NCBI RefSeq assembly: GCF_014649955.1
Contig: NZ_BMUA01000024.1
Span: forward strand, 58,220 to 122,219
Length of the DNA: 64,000 nt
Reading direction: 5' to 3'
Source: Streptomyces violascens
GTDB lineage: Bacteria; Actinomycetota; Actinomycetes; Streptomycetales; Streptomycetaceae
The first letter of the stretch is position 1; the number at the start of each line of letters is the position of its first letter. Positions 25,855 to 33,754 of this stretch are shown here, one piece after another. The translations under genes were made by a program, and so were the position numbers. A model generated the notes under the pieces. That model ran no database searches. It had not been told where the DNA came from and saw only the letters and a program-made list of their open reading frames with translations.

Positions 25855-27329
25855 ATCACCAGGCTGAGCAGCGCCGCCACCGCGAAGCCCGCCACCGACA
25901 GGACCGACTCCAGGACCGTCCAGGACTTCAGGGTGTCCCGTTCCGTGATGCCGAAGTACTTGGCCACCATCCAGAAGCCGCCGTCGTTCACATGCGAGGC
26001 GAAGATCGAGCCCGCCGAGATCGCCATGATGATCAGGGCCAGATGGGCCTGGGAGTAGCCGGAGCCCTCCACCAGGGGGACCACGATGCCGGCCGTCGTC
26101 ACGATCGCCACCGTGGCCGAGCCCTGGGCGACGCGCAGGACGACCGAGATCAGCCAGGCCAGGAGGATGACCGGGAGGCCTACGTTGTTGAAGGCGGTGG
26201 CCAGCGCGTCCGCGATGCCCGAGGCCTTCAGGACCGCGCCGAAGATGCCGCCCGCGCCGACCACCAGCAGGATGTTGCCGACCGGCTTGAGGGATGAAGT
26301 CGACACCTTTTCAAGGGACTTGCGGGACCAGCCGCGCCGGATGCCGAGCAGGTAGTAGGCGAGGACGAGGGCGTTGGTGAGGGCGACGAAGGGGTTGCCG
26401 AAGAACTCCAGGACCGAGCGCGGGGTGGAGGGGGCCAGGGCGATCGAGGAGAAGGTGGCGGCCAGGATCAGGATCAGCGGCGTACCGATGATGGCGAGGA
26501 CCGCGCCCAGCGGCGCCGGGTCCTCGCGCGGGGTGACCCCGGCGGCCCGCTGTTCGGCGGCGACGGCGGCCTTCGCCTCCTCGGCGGCCTCCAGCATGTC
26601 CTGCGGGACCTCGACGAAGATGCGCTTGCCGATCCAGGCGGCGTAACCCCACGCGGCGAGGACGGACGGGATGCCGACCAGGGCGCCCATCAGGATGACC
26701 CAGCCGAGCGAGACGTGGAACAGGCCGGCCGCGGCCACCGGGCCCGGGTGCGGCGGCAGGAAGGCGTGGGTCATGGACAGGCCCGCGAGCAGCGGCATGC
26801 AGTACAGCAGGATCGACTTGCCGGACCTCTTGGCGGCCGCGTACACGATCGGCGCGAGGACGAAGATGCCGACGTCGAAGAAGACCGGGATACCGAAGAT
26901 CAGGCCGGTCAGGCCCATCGCGAGCGGGGCGCGCCGTTCGCCGAAGAGGTTCAGGAGGCGGGTGCTCAACACCTCGGCTCCGCCGCTGACTTCGAGGATC
27001 GCGCCGAGCATCGTGCCGAGCCCGATGATGATCGCCACATGTCCGAGGATGCCGCCCATGCCGGACTCGACGACCGAGACGGCGGCGGACTTCTGGACCG
27101 TACCGAAGAGCTCGGTGACCGACAGGCCCGCGCCGAGGCCGACGGCTATGGAGACCGCGAGCAGGGCCACGAACGGCTGGAGCCTGACCTTGATGATCAG
27201 GAAGAGCAGGAGGGCGACGCCCAGGACGGCGACGGTCAGGAGACCGGCGGTGCCGCCGACGAGGGGCAGGATGCCGCCCGTGTGGACGGGCTTGGGTGGG
27301 GTGGCGGCCGCGACAGCTTGGAACAACAT
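25851..27329 (-). CDS. GntP-family gluconate/aldonate:H+ permease
   Basis: A 492-residue permease of the GntP family with about twelve membrane helices. Signatures include LLLFLIIKVRLQPFVALLA, GLGTMLGAILEVSGGAEVL, FGIPVFFDVGIFVLAPIVY, THAFLPPHPGP and HVNDGGFWMVAKYF. The family takes up gluconate, idonate, fructuronate and related sugar acids by proton symport. The ATG has GGAG seven nt upstream. It is the last gene of the minus-strand arm (kinase, IclR, RidA, permease), 179 nt after RidA, which suggests an aldonate-type substrate for this cluster. Confidence 0.92.
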   Translation of the reverse strand: MLFQAVAAATPPKPVHTGGILPLVGGTAGLLTVAVLGVALLLFLIIKVRLQPFVALLAVSIAVGLGAGLSVTELFGTVQKSAAVSVVESGMGGILGHVAIIIGLGTMLGAILEVSGGAEVLSTRLLNLFGERRAPLAMGLTGLIFGIPVFFDVGIFVLAPIVYAAAKRSGKSILLYCMPLLAGLSMTHAFLPPHPGPVAAAGLFHVSLGWVILMGALVGIPSVLAAWGYAAWIGKRIFVEVPQDMLEAAEEAKAAVAAEQRAAGVTPREDPAPLGAVLAIIGTPLILILAATFSSIALAPSTPRSVLEFFGNPFVALTNALVLAYYLLGIRRGWSRKSLEKVSTSSLKPVGNILLVVGAGGIFGAVLKASGIADALATAFNNVGLPVILLAWLISVVLRVAQGSATVAIVTTAGIVVPLVEGSGYSQAHLALIIMAISAGSIFASHVNDGGFWMVAKYFGITERDTLKSWTVLESVLSVAGFAVAALLSLVI

Positions 27330-27508
27330 GTGCCAACTCCGTTGTACAGCAGGGGGGTTCCAGGGCAGGGGGGACCGCGGCACGGCACCCCGGCGGTCCG
27401 GGGCGCCGCACCGTGCGGCGGGTCGAGCGGTGGGGCTAAGGGCACTGCGGCAGGATTTCCTTCGAGGGGTCCGTTGGGATCACGCGTCCAGTACCGGGCG
27501 TCCCAGTA

Positions 27509-27922
27509 CTACGCGTCCAGTACGGCGAGGGCGTCGATCTCGATGAGCAGGCCGGCCGGGAGCCCGACGTACACGGTCGTGCGGGCGGCGGCGGGGGCCT
27601 TGAGGCCCTGCTCCTCGAAGTAGGCGTTGTAGATCTCGTTCATCTCGGCGAAGTGGTCCACGTCCGTCAGGTAGACGCGCATCATCATCACGTCGTCCCA
27701 GCTCGCGCCGCCCTCCTCCAGGATCGCCTTGACGTTCGCGAAGGTCTGGAGGGTCTGCTCGCGCAGGGTGGGGCCGGCCGGGGTGGGTGCCTGGCCCTCG
27801 ACGGCCGGCAGGAAGCCGACCTGGCCGGCGACCTGGAGGATGTTCCCCTTCCGCACGCCGTGCGAGAACTTGGCGGGCGGGGTGGTGTGCGTGGCGGGGG
27901 TGATGGCGGTCTTATCGGTCAT
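27509..27922 (-). CDS. RidA/YjgF family imine/enamine deaminase
   Basis: A 137-residue cytosolic RidA-family protein, with GNILQVAGQVGF, LREQTLQTFANVKAILEEGG, VMMMRVYLTDVDHFAEMN, ARTTVYVGLPAGLLIEIDA. The active-site Arg in the AARTTVYVG block is present, consistent with hydrolysis of 2-aminoacrylate-like enamines released by PLP dehydratases. Its start overlaps the IclR gene by 11 bp, so the two are co-translated. A PLP deaminase sits in the same cluster. Confidence 0.93.
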   Translation of the reverse strand: MTDKTAITPATHTTPPAKFSHGVRKGNILQVAGQVGFLPAVEGQAPTPAGPTLREQTLQTFANVKAILEEGGASWDDVMMMRVYLTDVDHFAEMNEIYNAYFEEQGLKAPAAARTTVYVGLPAGLLIEIDALAVLDA

Positions 27923-28694
27923 CGGAACTTCCTTGTGCGGGTGGGGTGTCGGGGGCGGTCCCGGAGTACTCGCGGCTGATGTCCTCAGCGGTGCGGCGTA
28001 CCTGGGGCAGCAGGGTGAGGAGTTCCTCGGCGGTGACGACGACGTTCGGCGCGGACACCGACATGGCGGCGACGACCCGGCCGTCCGCACCGCGGATGGG
28101 GGCCCCGATGCAGTTGATGGACTCCTCGTGGCCACCGAGGTCGGTGGCCCAGCCCTGTTCGCGCACGGCCGCGAGCTCCTTGAGGAAGGCGGCGGCGTTC
28201 GGCGTCGAACGGGACGTGTAGGTGGGGTAGTCGAGCTTCTCCGCGACGGCGCGGCGCTCGGCCTCCGGCAGGTCGGCGAGCAGCAGCTTGGCGACGGCGG
28301 CGACGGTGATCGCGACCGGCTTCCCGATCCGCGAGTACATCCGCACGGGATAGCGGCTCTCGACCTTGTCGATGTAGAGGACTTCGCCCTCCTCGAGCAC
28401 GGCGAGGTGGACGGTGTGCCCGATCCGCTCGTTGAGCGCGACGAGGTGGGGGTGGGCGATCTCGCGTACGTCCAGGTTCTCGACGGCTTCCTGGGCGAGC
28501 GCGAAGAGGCGGGCGCCGAGCCGGTAGCGCTGGTCCTCCTGACGGTAGACGAGCCCGTGCTCGTGCAGGGTGCGCAGGAGCCGCAGCGCGGTGGACTTGT
28601 GCACCCCGAGCCGGTCGGCGACCTGCCCGAGGTCGGCGGGGCCCTGCGCGAGCAGCGGCAGGATGCTCAGCGCCCGGTCGACGGTCTGACTCAT
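27912..28694 (-). CDS. IclR-family transcriptional regulator
   Basis: A 260-residue regulator with an N-terminal winged helix-turn-helix (DRLGVHKSTALRLLRTLHEHG, about 26-48) and an IclR effector domain (about 80-245; VESRYPVRMYSRIGKPV, HEESINCIGAPI). IclR proteins bind small acids. AGGAGGT lies nine nt upstream of the ATG. Its start shares ATGA with the kinase stop. The palindromes between the divergent arms at 30001-30041 are its likely operators; the effector might be the keto-deoxy sugar acid intermediate. Confidence 0.93.
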   Translation of the reverse strand: MSQTVDRALSILPLLAQGPADLGQVADRLGVHKSTALRLLRTLHEHGLVYRQEDQRYRLGARLFALAQEAVENLDVREIAHPHLVALNERIGHTVHLAVLEEGEVLYIDKVESRYPVRMYSRIGKPVAITVAAVAKLLLADLPEAERRAVAEKLDYPTYTSRSTPNAAAFLKELAAVREQGWATDLGGHEESINCIGAPIRGADGRVVAAMSVSAPNVVVTAEELLTLLPQVRRTAEDISREYSGTAPDTPPAQGSSDDR

Positions 28695-29932
28695 GGCGTA
28701 CGTACCTCCTGGTCGTCCCCCGTCCACCCGGGGCCGAGACGAAGTCTCCCCCAGCCGGTGTCGTCGAGGGCCACGAGCCGGTCGGCGTGTGCCCGCGTCG
28801 GCGGCTGGGTGAGATCCCCGGGCACGGTGAGCACGGCAGCCGCCATGAGGTGCCCGTGCCGGATGCGGTCGCGTACGGGGAGGTTGCGGAGGGTGGCACT
28901 GAGGAACCCCGCGGCGAATGCGTCGCCTGCGCCTACGGGGGCGACTACGTCGACGGAGGGGGAGGGCTGGGTTGCGCATTCAGCGTCTCCGGCCGCGCGT
29001 TCAGCGAGCTGAGCGGCACGTGCAGCCCCTGGGGGTCCCGCCTGGACGAAGTCCTTGGGGGAGTTCGAGGAGTGGGGTCCGGGGCGGAGCCCCGTGCCCG
29101 TCGAGCCGCGCTCACCAATCCCCCGCAGGCCCGCGGCGGGGCCGCTGAGTGTCACAGCGGGAAGGGGCGGGGTGGAGAACTCCTCCTGGGCGAACACCGT
29201 CGCCCCGGCCGCACCCTGCTTGACGACCAGCACCCCCGGCTCGGGCAGCGCCGCCCGCACGGCCGCAGCTCCCCGCAGCCCCCACGCCTCCTGAGCCTCG
29301 TCCTCCCCCACGAAGACGACGTCCGCCCCCCGGGCCAGTTCGAGCAGTACGGCAGGCCCGGCCGCGTCCCGCCACAACCCCGGCCGGTAGTTGACGTCGA
29401 ACGAGACGAGGGGGCGGCCGGGGCGGCGGGAGACGAGGTCGCGCATCAGGGCGAGGCAGTCGTCGGAGAGCGCGGCCGTGATGCCGGACAGGTGCAGGAT
29501 CCGCCCGCCCCACAGGTCCCGGTACGGCACGGTCGCCGGCGACATCGCGGAGGCCGCGGAACCGGCGCGGTAGTAGAGCACCTCGTGACCGTCGGCCGCC
29601 CGGTCGTCGGCGGTGCGGAAGTAGATCCCGGTGGGCCGCACCGGGTCGCGGCGTACGGCACGCACATCGACCCCGTACGCGCCGATCGCCTCGACCAGAT
29701 GGTCGCCGAAGCCGTCCGAGCCGACCCGGCTGACCCACTTCGCACGGTGCCCGGCCGCCGCGAGCGCGCAGGCCACATTGGACTCGGCACCGCCTATCGT
29801 CCGCTCGAACGCGGGAACATCGGCGAGGCGGCCCGGCCGGGCCGGAAGGAAGGTGACCATGGACTCGCCGAGGCAGACGACATCGACGGGAGTGTCGGCG
29901 TCGTCCGCGGCGGCTGGGGATCCGGTGGTCAC
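28691..29932 (-). CDS. PfkB-family sugar kinase, 2-keto-3-deoxygluconate kinase-like, with in-frame insertion
   Basis: A 413-residue PfkB kinase; the family norm is about 310-345. The N-terminal GESMVTFLP and GGAESNVACALAAAG motifs, the YYRAGSAASAMSP block and the C-terminal GAGDAFAAGF loop (catalytic Asp) are those of KDG kinases. The extra length is an approximately 65-residue block (about 256-322) between TVFAQEEF and VDVVAPVGAGD that is Gly/Pro/Ser-rich and encoded by repeat-like DNA. It sits on the nucleotide-side loop, so the enzyme may tolerate it or may be impaired. GTG 29932 has GAGGAG six nt upstream. Expected reaction: KDG + ATP to KDPG. Confidence 0.85.
   Translation of the reverse strand: MTTGSPAAADDADTPVDVVCLGESMVTFLPARPGRLADVPAFERTIGGAESNVACALAAAGHRAKWVSRVGSDGFGDHLVEAIGAYGVDVRAVRRDPVRPTGIYFRTADDRAADGHEVLYYRAGSAASAMSPATVPYRDLWGGRILHLSGITAALSDDCLALMRDLVSRRPGRPLVSFDVNYRPGLWRDAAGPAVLLELARGADVVFVGEDEAQEAWGLRGAAAVRAALPEPGVLVVKQGAAGATVFAQEEFSTPPLPAVTLSGPAAGLRGIGERGSTGTGLRPGPHSSNSPKDFVQAGPPGAARAAQLAERAAGDAECATQPSPSVDVVAPVGAGDAFAAGFLSATLRNLPVRDRIRHGHLMAAAVLTVPGDLTQPPTRAHADRLVALDDTGWGRLRLGPGWTGDDQEVRTP
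28965..29175. repeat. Repeat-derived in-frame insertion inside the kinase gene
   Basis: This stretch carries GGGGTCCGGGGCGGAGCCCC (29074-29093), a version of the palindromic repeat that otherwise lies between genes at about 2038-2058 and 31419-31443, and AGCGGGAAGGGGCGGGGTGG (about 29157-29176), matching blocks near 31730, 35941 and 42045. It keeps the reading frame open. Exact ends cannot be fixed without a close homolog that lacks it. Confidence 0.65.
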
Positions 29933-30000
29933 TGCTGGCTCCTCGCTGATGGGCGGCCGAGGCCGGTCATTGACCCGGCGTTGGCCCGGATGTTAGACAG

Positions 30001-30041
30001 CATTGAGCGATATACGCAATGGGTGTTGCAGATGATGCAAC
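30001..30041. promoter_or_regulatory. Paired operator-like palindromes between divergent catabolic arms
   Basis: Two palindromes lie 3 bp apart in the divergent promoter: CATTG...CAATG at 30001-30021 (21 bp) and GTTGCA-GATGA-TGCAAC at 30025-30041 (perfect 6-bp arms). Their position between the kinase/IclR/RidA/permease arm and the deaminase/acylase arm suits an autoregulating IclR repressor. Specific recognition is inferred, not known. Confidence 0.6.
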
Positions 30042-30066
30042 GCCACCCAAGGAGGGTGAGGTTTCC

Positions 30067-31356
30067 GTGGCAGCCACCGATCGCGAAGACAGGCTTGCGG
30101 CGCTGGGCGCCGAACGCGTCGACCACCGCTTCAAGGGGCTGCCGCCGGACGCGGACGGGCTCACCGTCGCCCAGCTCGCCGCCCAGCGCCGCGACCTGTT
30201 CACCGGCGGCTTCAGCACTCCGGTCCTCACCCTGTCCGCGGAGTCCCTGGAGCACAACCTCGCCCTCCTGGAGACGTACGCGGAACGCCACGGCCTGGCC
30301 TTCGCACCGCACGGCAAGACCACGATGGCCCCGCAGCTCTTCGCCCGCCAGATCGAGCGCGGCGCCTGGGGGATCACCCTGGCCATGCCCCACCAGGTGC
30401 GTGTGGCAAGGGCGTTCGGGACCGAGCGGATCTTCCTCGCGAACGAGCTCGTGGACGCGCCCGCGCTGCGCTGGATCGCCGCGGAACTGTCGCGGGACCC
30501 CTCCTTCCGCTTCATCTGTTACGTCGACTCCGTACGCGGGGTCGAGCTGATGGACGAGGCGCTGCGGGGCTCCGCCCGGCCGGTGGACGTGGTGGTCGAG
30601 CTCGCCGCGGGCGACGGCGCGCGGACGGGGGTGCGTACGGAGGCGGAGTGCGCGGAGGTCGCCGACGCGGTGGGCCGCGTCGGGACGCTGCGGCTCGTCG
30701 GCGTCGCGGGGTACGAGGGCGAGGTGCCGCGGGCGGATCCCGCGCGGGTGCGGGCCTATCTGGAGCGGATCGTCTCGCTGGCGGTCGACTTCGACAAGGC
30801 GGGTCGGTTCTCGGGGCTCGGCCTCGATGAGATCGTGGTCAGCGCGGGGGGCTCGGCGTGGTTCGACTCGGTCGCGGAGACCTTCGCAGCCCTACCCGAA
30901 CTCTCGCTCCCCGTACTGAAGTTGCTCCGTTCCGGGGCGTACGTCTCGCACGACTCGGGGCACTACCGGAAGCTGACCCCGTTCAACCGGGTGCCCTCGG
31001 AGGGCGCCCTCCAGCCGGCCTTCCGCCTCTGGGCCCAGGTCGTCTCGCGGCCCTCGCCGGAACAGGCGTTCGTGAACGCGGGGAAGCGGGATGCGGCGTA
31101 CGACCTCGATCTGCCGGTGGCGGAGGTGGTGCGGGATGCGGTGACCGGGGTCGTCCGGCCCGCGTCGGGCATCTCGGTCACGGGGCTGTCCGATCAGCAC
31201 GGGTGGCTGCGTACGGAGGAGGGGGTTCCGCTGTCCGTCGGGGACTGGGTGGGGATGGGGCTTTCGCATCCGTGCACGGTGTTCGACAAGTGGGAGCTGA
31301 TTCCGGTGGTGGAGGGGGATGGGGCGGTGTCGGACTACATCCGCACGTACTTCTGA
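30067..31356 (+). CDS. Fold-type III PLP deaminase/dehydratase (D-threonine aldolase/DSD-like)
   Basis: A 429-residue enzyme of the alanine racemase-like N-terminal barrel family. The PLP Lys is expected in FAPHGKTTMAP (about residue 84-94); the C-terminal domain has SGAYVSHDSGHY and FDKWELIPVV, with a Zn-site-like LSHPC motif near the end (GLSHPCTVFDKW). Relatives include D-serine dehydratase, D-threonine aldolase and D-glucosaminate dehydratase. With a KDG kinase and GntP permease next door, conversion of D-glucosaminate to KDG plus ammonia is my preferred inference. The GTG has GGAGG 11 nt upstream. Confidence 0.85.
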   Translation: MAATDREDRLAALGAERVDHRFKGLPPDADGLTVAQLAAQRRDLFTGGFSTPVLTLSAESLEHNLALLETYAERHGLAFAPHGKTTMAPQLFARQIERGAWGITLAMPHQVRVARAFGTERIFLANELVDAPALRWIAAELSRDPSFRFICYVDSVRGVELMDEALRGSARPVDVVVELAAGDGARTGVRTEAECAEVADAVGRVGTLRLVGVAGYEGEVPRADPARVRAYLERIVSLAVDFDKAGRFSGLGLDEIVVSAGGSAWFDSVAETFAALPELSLPVLKLLRSGAYVSHDSGHYRKLTPFNRVPSEGALQPAFRLWAQVVSRPSPEQAFVNAGKRDAAYDLDLPVAEVVRDAVTGVVRPASGISVTGLSDQHGWLRTEEGVPLSVGDWVGMGLSHPCTVFDKWELIPVVEGDGAVSDYIRTYF

Positions 31357-31778
31357 CCCTGGGTCCGCCGGGGGTTTTGCCCACCTGCCCGCCCGTTGCT
31401 CAGGGTGGGATGGTTCGGCCCCTGGGGCTCCGCCCCAGACCCCCTGCGGGACCCCCACGACAGGCTGAAGATGCCGGTGCCGGCCAGGACCGACGCCGCT
31501 AGGGGCGCGGGGAACTGCGCGACCAGCCACCCACGGTCCGAGGCCGAAGGCGGCGTTCCGGGGCGCGGGGAACTGCGCGAGAAGCGACCACGGCCCGCAC
31601 CTGACCGAATGTCTTGGGGGCGCGGGGAACTGTGCGAGCGGCCACGAACGGCCCGCAGGCTGTTGGCCACGCGCCGGGCCCGGCACCACCCACCGCCCGG
31701 CGTCCGCCCCACCCACCCCCGGAGGGTTCAGGGGAGGGGCGGGGTGGGGGAAACACCCGACTCACACGAGAGGCACGC
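31357..31778. repeat. Repeat-rich gap with three copies of a 21-bp element
   Basis: No gene is supported. Three near-identical copies of GGGGCGCGGGGAACTGCGCG(A) lie at 31502-31522, 31560-31580 and 31617-31637, about 58 bp apart. The GGGGCTCCGCCCCAGACCCC palindrome is at about 31420-31441 and the GGGGAGGGGCGGGGTGGGGG block at about 31730-31750. The two genes flanking the gap are in the same direction, so the acylase may be read through or have its own promoter. Confidence 0.75.
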
Positions 31779-33380
31779 ATGGACCTCCAAATCCAGGACG
31801 CCCGCGTCATCGACGGCACCGGCACCCCCTCCCGCCCCGCCGACGTCGGCATCACAGACGGCCGGATCGTCGCGATCAGGAAACCCGGCGAACCCCCGCT
31901 CACCGCCCGCCGCACCCTCCGCGCCCACGGCCTCGCCCTCGCCCCCGGGTTCATCGACATGCACGCCCACTCCGACCTCGCCCTGCTCCGCGACCCGGAC
32001 CACAGTGCGAAGGCCGCCCAGGGCGTCACCCTGGAAGTGCTCGGGCAGGACGGGCTCTCGTACGCGCCCGTCGACGACCGCACGCTCGGCGAGGTCCGCC
32101 GGGCCATCACCGGGTGGAACGGCGACGGCAGCGACATCGACTTCGACTGGCGCACCGTCGGCGAGTACCTCGACCGCCTCGACCGCGGCATCGCCGTCAA
32201 CGCCGCCTACCTCGTCCCGCAGGGCACGGTCCGGATGTACGCCGTCGGCTGGGACGACCGGCCCGCCACCCCTCAACAGCTCGACCACATGCGTCAGTTG
32301 GTGGCCGCATCCATGGAAGAGGGCGCCGTCGGGATGTCCTCCGGGCTCACCTACACGCCCGGCATGTACGCCACCGACTCCGAGCTCACCGAGCTCTGCC
32401 GCGTCGTCGCCCGCTACGACGGCTACTACTGCCCCCACCACCGCTCCTACGGCGCCGGCGCCCTCGAAGCGTACGAGGAGATGATGCGGCTCACCCGGGA
32501 CGCCGGGTGCTCCCTCCACCTCGCGCACGCCACCATGAACTTCGGCGTGAACAAGGGCCGGGCGCCCGAGCTGCTCGCCCTGCTCGACGACGCCCTTGCC
32601 TCCGGGGCGGACATCAGTCTCGACACCTACCCGTACACCCCCGGGTGCACCACTCTCGTTGCGATGCTGCCCAGTTGGGCCAGTGAGGGCGGGCCGGAGG
32701 CCATTCTCGGGCGGCTCCGCGACGACGCCACAGCCGAGCGCATCCGGCACCACATGGAGGTCGTCGGCGCGGACGGCTGCCACGGCGTGCCCATCGACTG
32801 GGGGACGATTGAGATCTCGGGTGTGAGCCACCCCGGCCTCGCCGAGTGCGTCGGGAAGACCGTCGCCGAGGCCGCCGCTCAGCAGGGAGAGGCTCCCTGG
32901 ACCACCGCCCGGCGGCTGCTCGTCGACGACGGGCTCGGGTCCACGATCCTCCAGCACGTCGGCCACGAGGAGAACGTGCGGGCCATCATGCGGCACCCCG
33001 TGCACACCGGCGGCAGCGACGGCATCCTCCAGGGGGACAAGCCGCACCCCCGCGCCTACGGCACGTTCCCGCACTATCTCGGGCACTACGCACGGGAGTT
33101 GGGCGTCATGTCGATCGAGGAGACCGTCGCTCATCTCACCTCCCGGCCCGCCGCCCGGCTGCGGCTGCCCGACCGGGGCCTCGTCCGCGAGGGCTACCGC
33201 GCGGACCTCGTCCTGTTCGACCCGGACACGGTCGCGGCGGGCTCCACCTTCGAGTCCCCGCGCACGCTGCCCGTCGGCATCCCGTACGTCCTGATCGACG
33301 GGAAGTTCGTCATCGAGGACGGCAGGCGGACCGGTGTGCTGGCGGGCCGCTCGGTGCGGCGGACGCCCGGCGTGCGGTGA
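31779..33380 (+). CDS. N-acyl-D-amino-acid deacylase (amidohydrolase family)
   Basis: A 533-residue zinc amidohydrolase of the D-aminoacylase type. The N-terminal metal motif is GFIDMHAHSD (about 60-69), later ligands are in YCPHHRSYG and LHLAHATMNFG, and the catalytic Asp region is HTGGSDGILQG. The C-terminal GYRADLVLFDPDTV closes the small beta domain. The family hydrolyses N-acyl groups from D-amino acids. In this cluster it could remove the acetyl group of N-acetyl-D-glucosaminate before deamination. GAGAGG lies five nt upstream of the ATG. Confidence 0.88.
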   Translation: MDLQIQDARVIDGTGTPSRPADVGITDGRIVAIRKPGEPPLTARRTLRAHGLALAPGFIDMHAHSDLALLRDPDHSAKAAQGVTLEVLGQDGLSYAPVDDRTLGEVRRAITGWNGDGSDIDFDWRTVGEYLDRLDRGIAVNAAYLVPQGTVRMYAVGWDDRPATPQQLDHMRQLVAASMEEGAVGMSSGLTYTPGMYATDSELTELCRVVARYDGYYCPHHRSYGAGALEAYEEMMRLTRDAGCSLHLAHATMNFGVNKGRAPELLALLDDALASGADISLDTYPYTPGCTTLVAMLPSWASEGGPEAILGRLRDDATAERIRHHMEVVGADGCHGVPIDWGTIEISGVSHPGLAECVGKTVAEAAAQQGEAPWTTARRLLVDDGLGSTILQHVGHEENVRAIMRHPVHTGGSDGILQGDKPHPRAYGTFPHYLGHYARELGVMSIEETVAHLTSRPAARLRLPDRGLVREGYRADLVLFDPDTVAAGSTFESPRTLPVGIPYVLIDGKFVIEDGRRTGVLAGRSVRRTPGVR

Positions 33381-33642
33381 GCGTGCCGGTCGACAGTTCG
33401 CGCGCCGCCGTCAGATAGACCGTGCGCAGGGGGCCGTAGTCGGCCGAGTAGGCGAGCTGGGTGAGCGCGAGGGCCTGTAGGGCCTGCGCGCTGCGCCGGG
33501 CGGCCCGGGGGACGGCGGCCCCGACCACCTCGTCGAGGAGCTCGATCACCTTGTCGTAGTGGGGAGCCGGCGCGTCGTACTCGCGCTGCGCGGCGGCGAG
33601 CAGCCCCCGCCACCGCAGCCGCCCACGGGACCGGTCGGTCAT
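33310..33642 (-). CDS. Small hypothetical protein overlapping the acylase 3' end
   Basis: A 110-residue frame with AGGAGG eight nt before the ATG of MTDRSRGR. The first 85 residues look like a compact helical protein (VIELLDEVVGAAVPRAARRS, YGPLRTVYLTAARELSTG); the last part is disordered and overlaps the acylase coding strand by 71 bp. The clean ribosome binding site argues for expression. The overlap suggests the end may have been extended by loss of an earlier stop. No family recognised. Confidence 0.55.
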   Translation of the reverse strand: MTDRSRGRLRWRGLLAAAQREYDAPAPHYDKVIELLDEVVGAAVPRAARRSAQALQALALTQLAYSADYGPLRTVYLTAARELSTGTLTARRASAAPSGPPAHRSACRPR

Positions 33643-33754
33643 GGCCACTGCCTCCTGATGCGCGCCGGGAAGGACCTACCGGACGCTAGGAACACCCCGG
33701 CCCACGGCACAACACCGCCCTGCCGCAGGTGGCTCAATCCGCCCCGCGGCTCCC

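Noticed and set aside
31502..31637. Three spaced repeats as a CRISPR array
   Set aside because: Only three copies, imperfect, with repeat copies elsewhere in both orientations and no cas genes.
31728..33134. A 468-codon minus frame across the D-aminoacylase
   Set aside because: Shadow of the amidohydrolase gene, whose HAHSD metal motif is on the plus strand.
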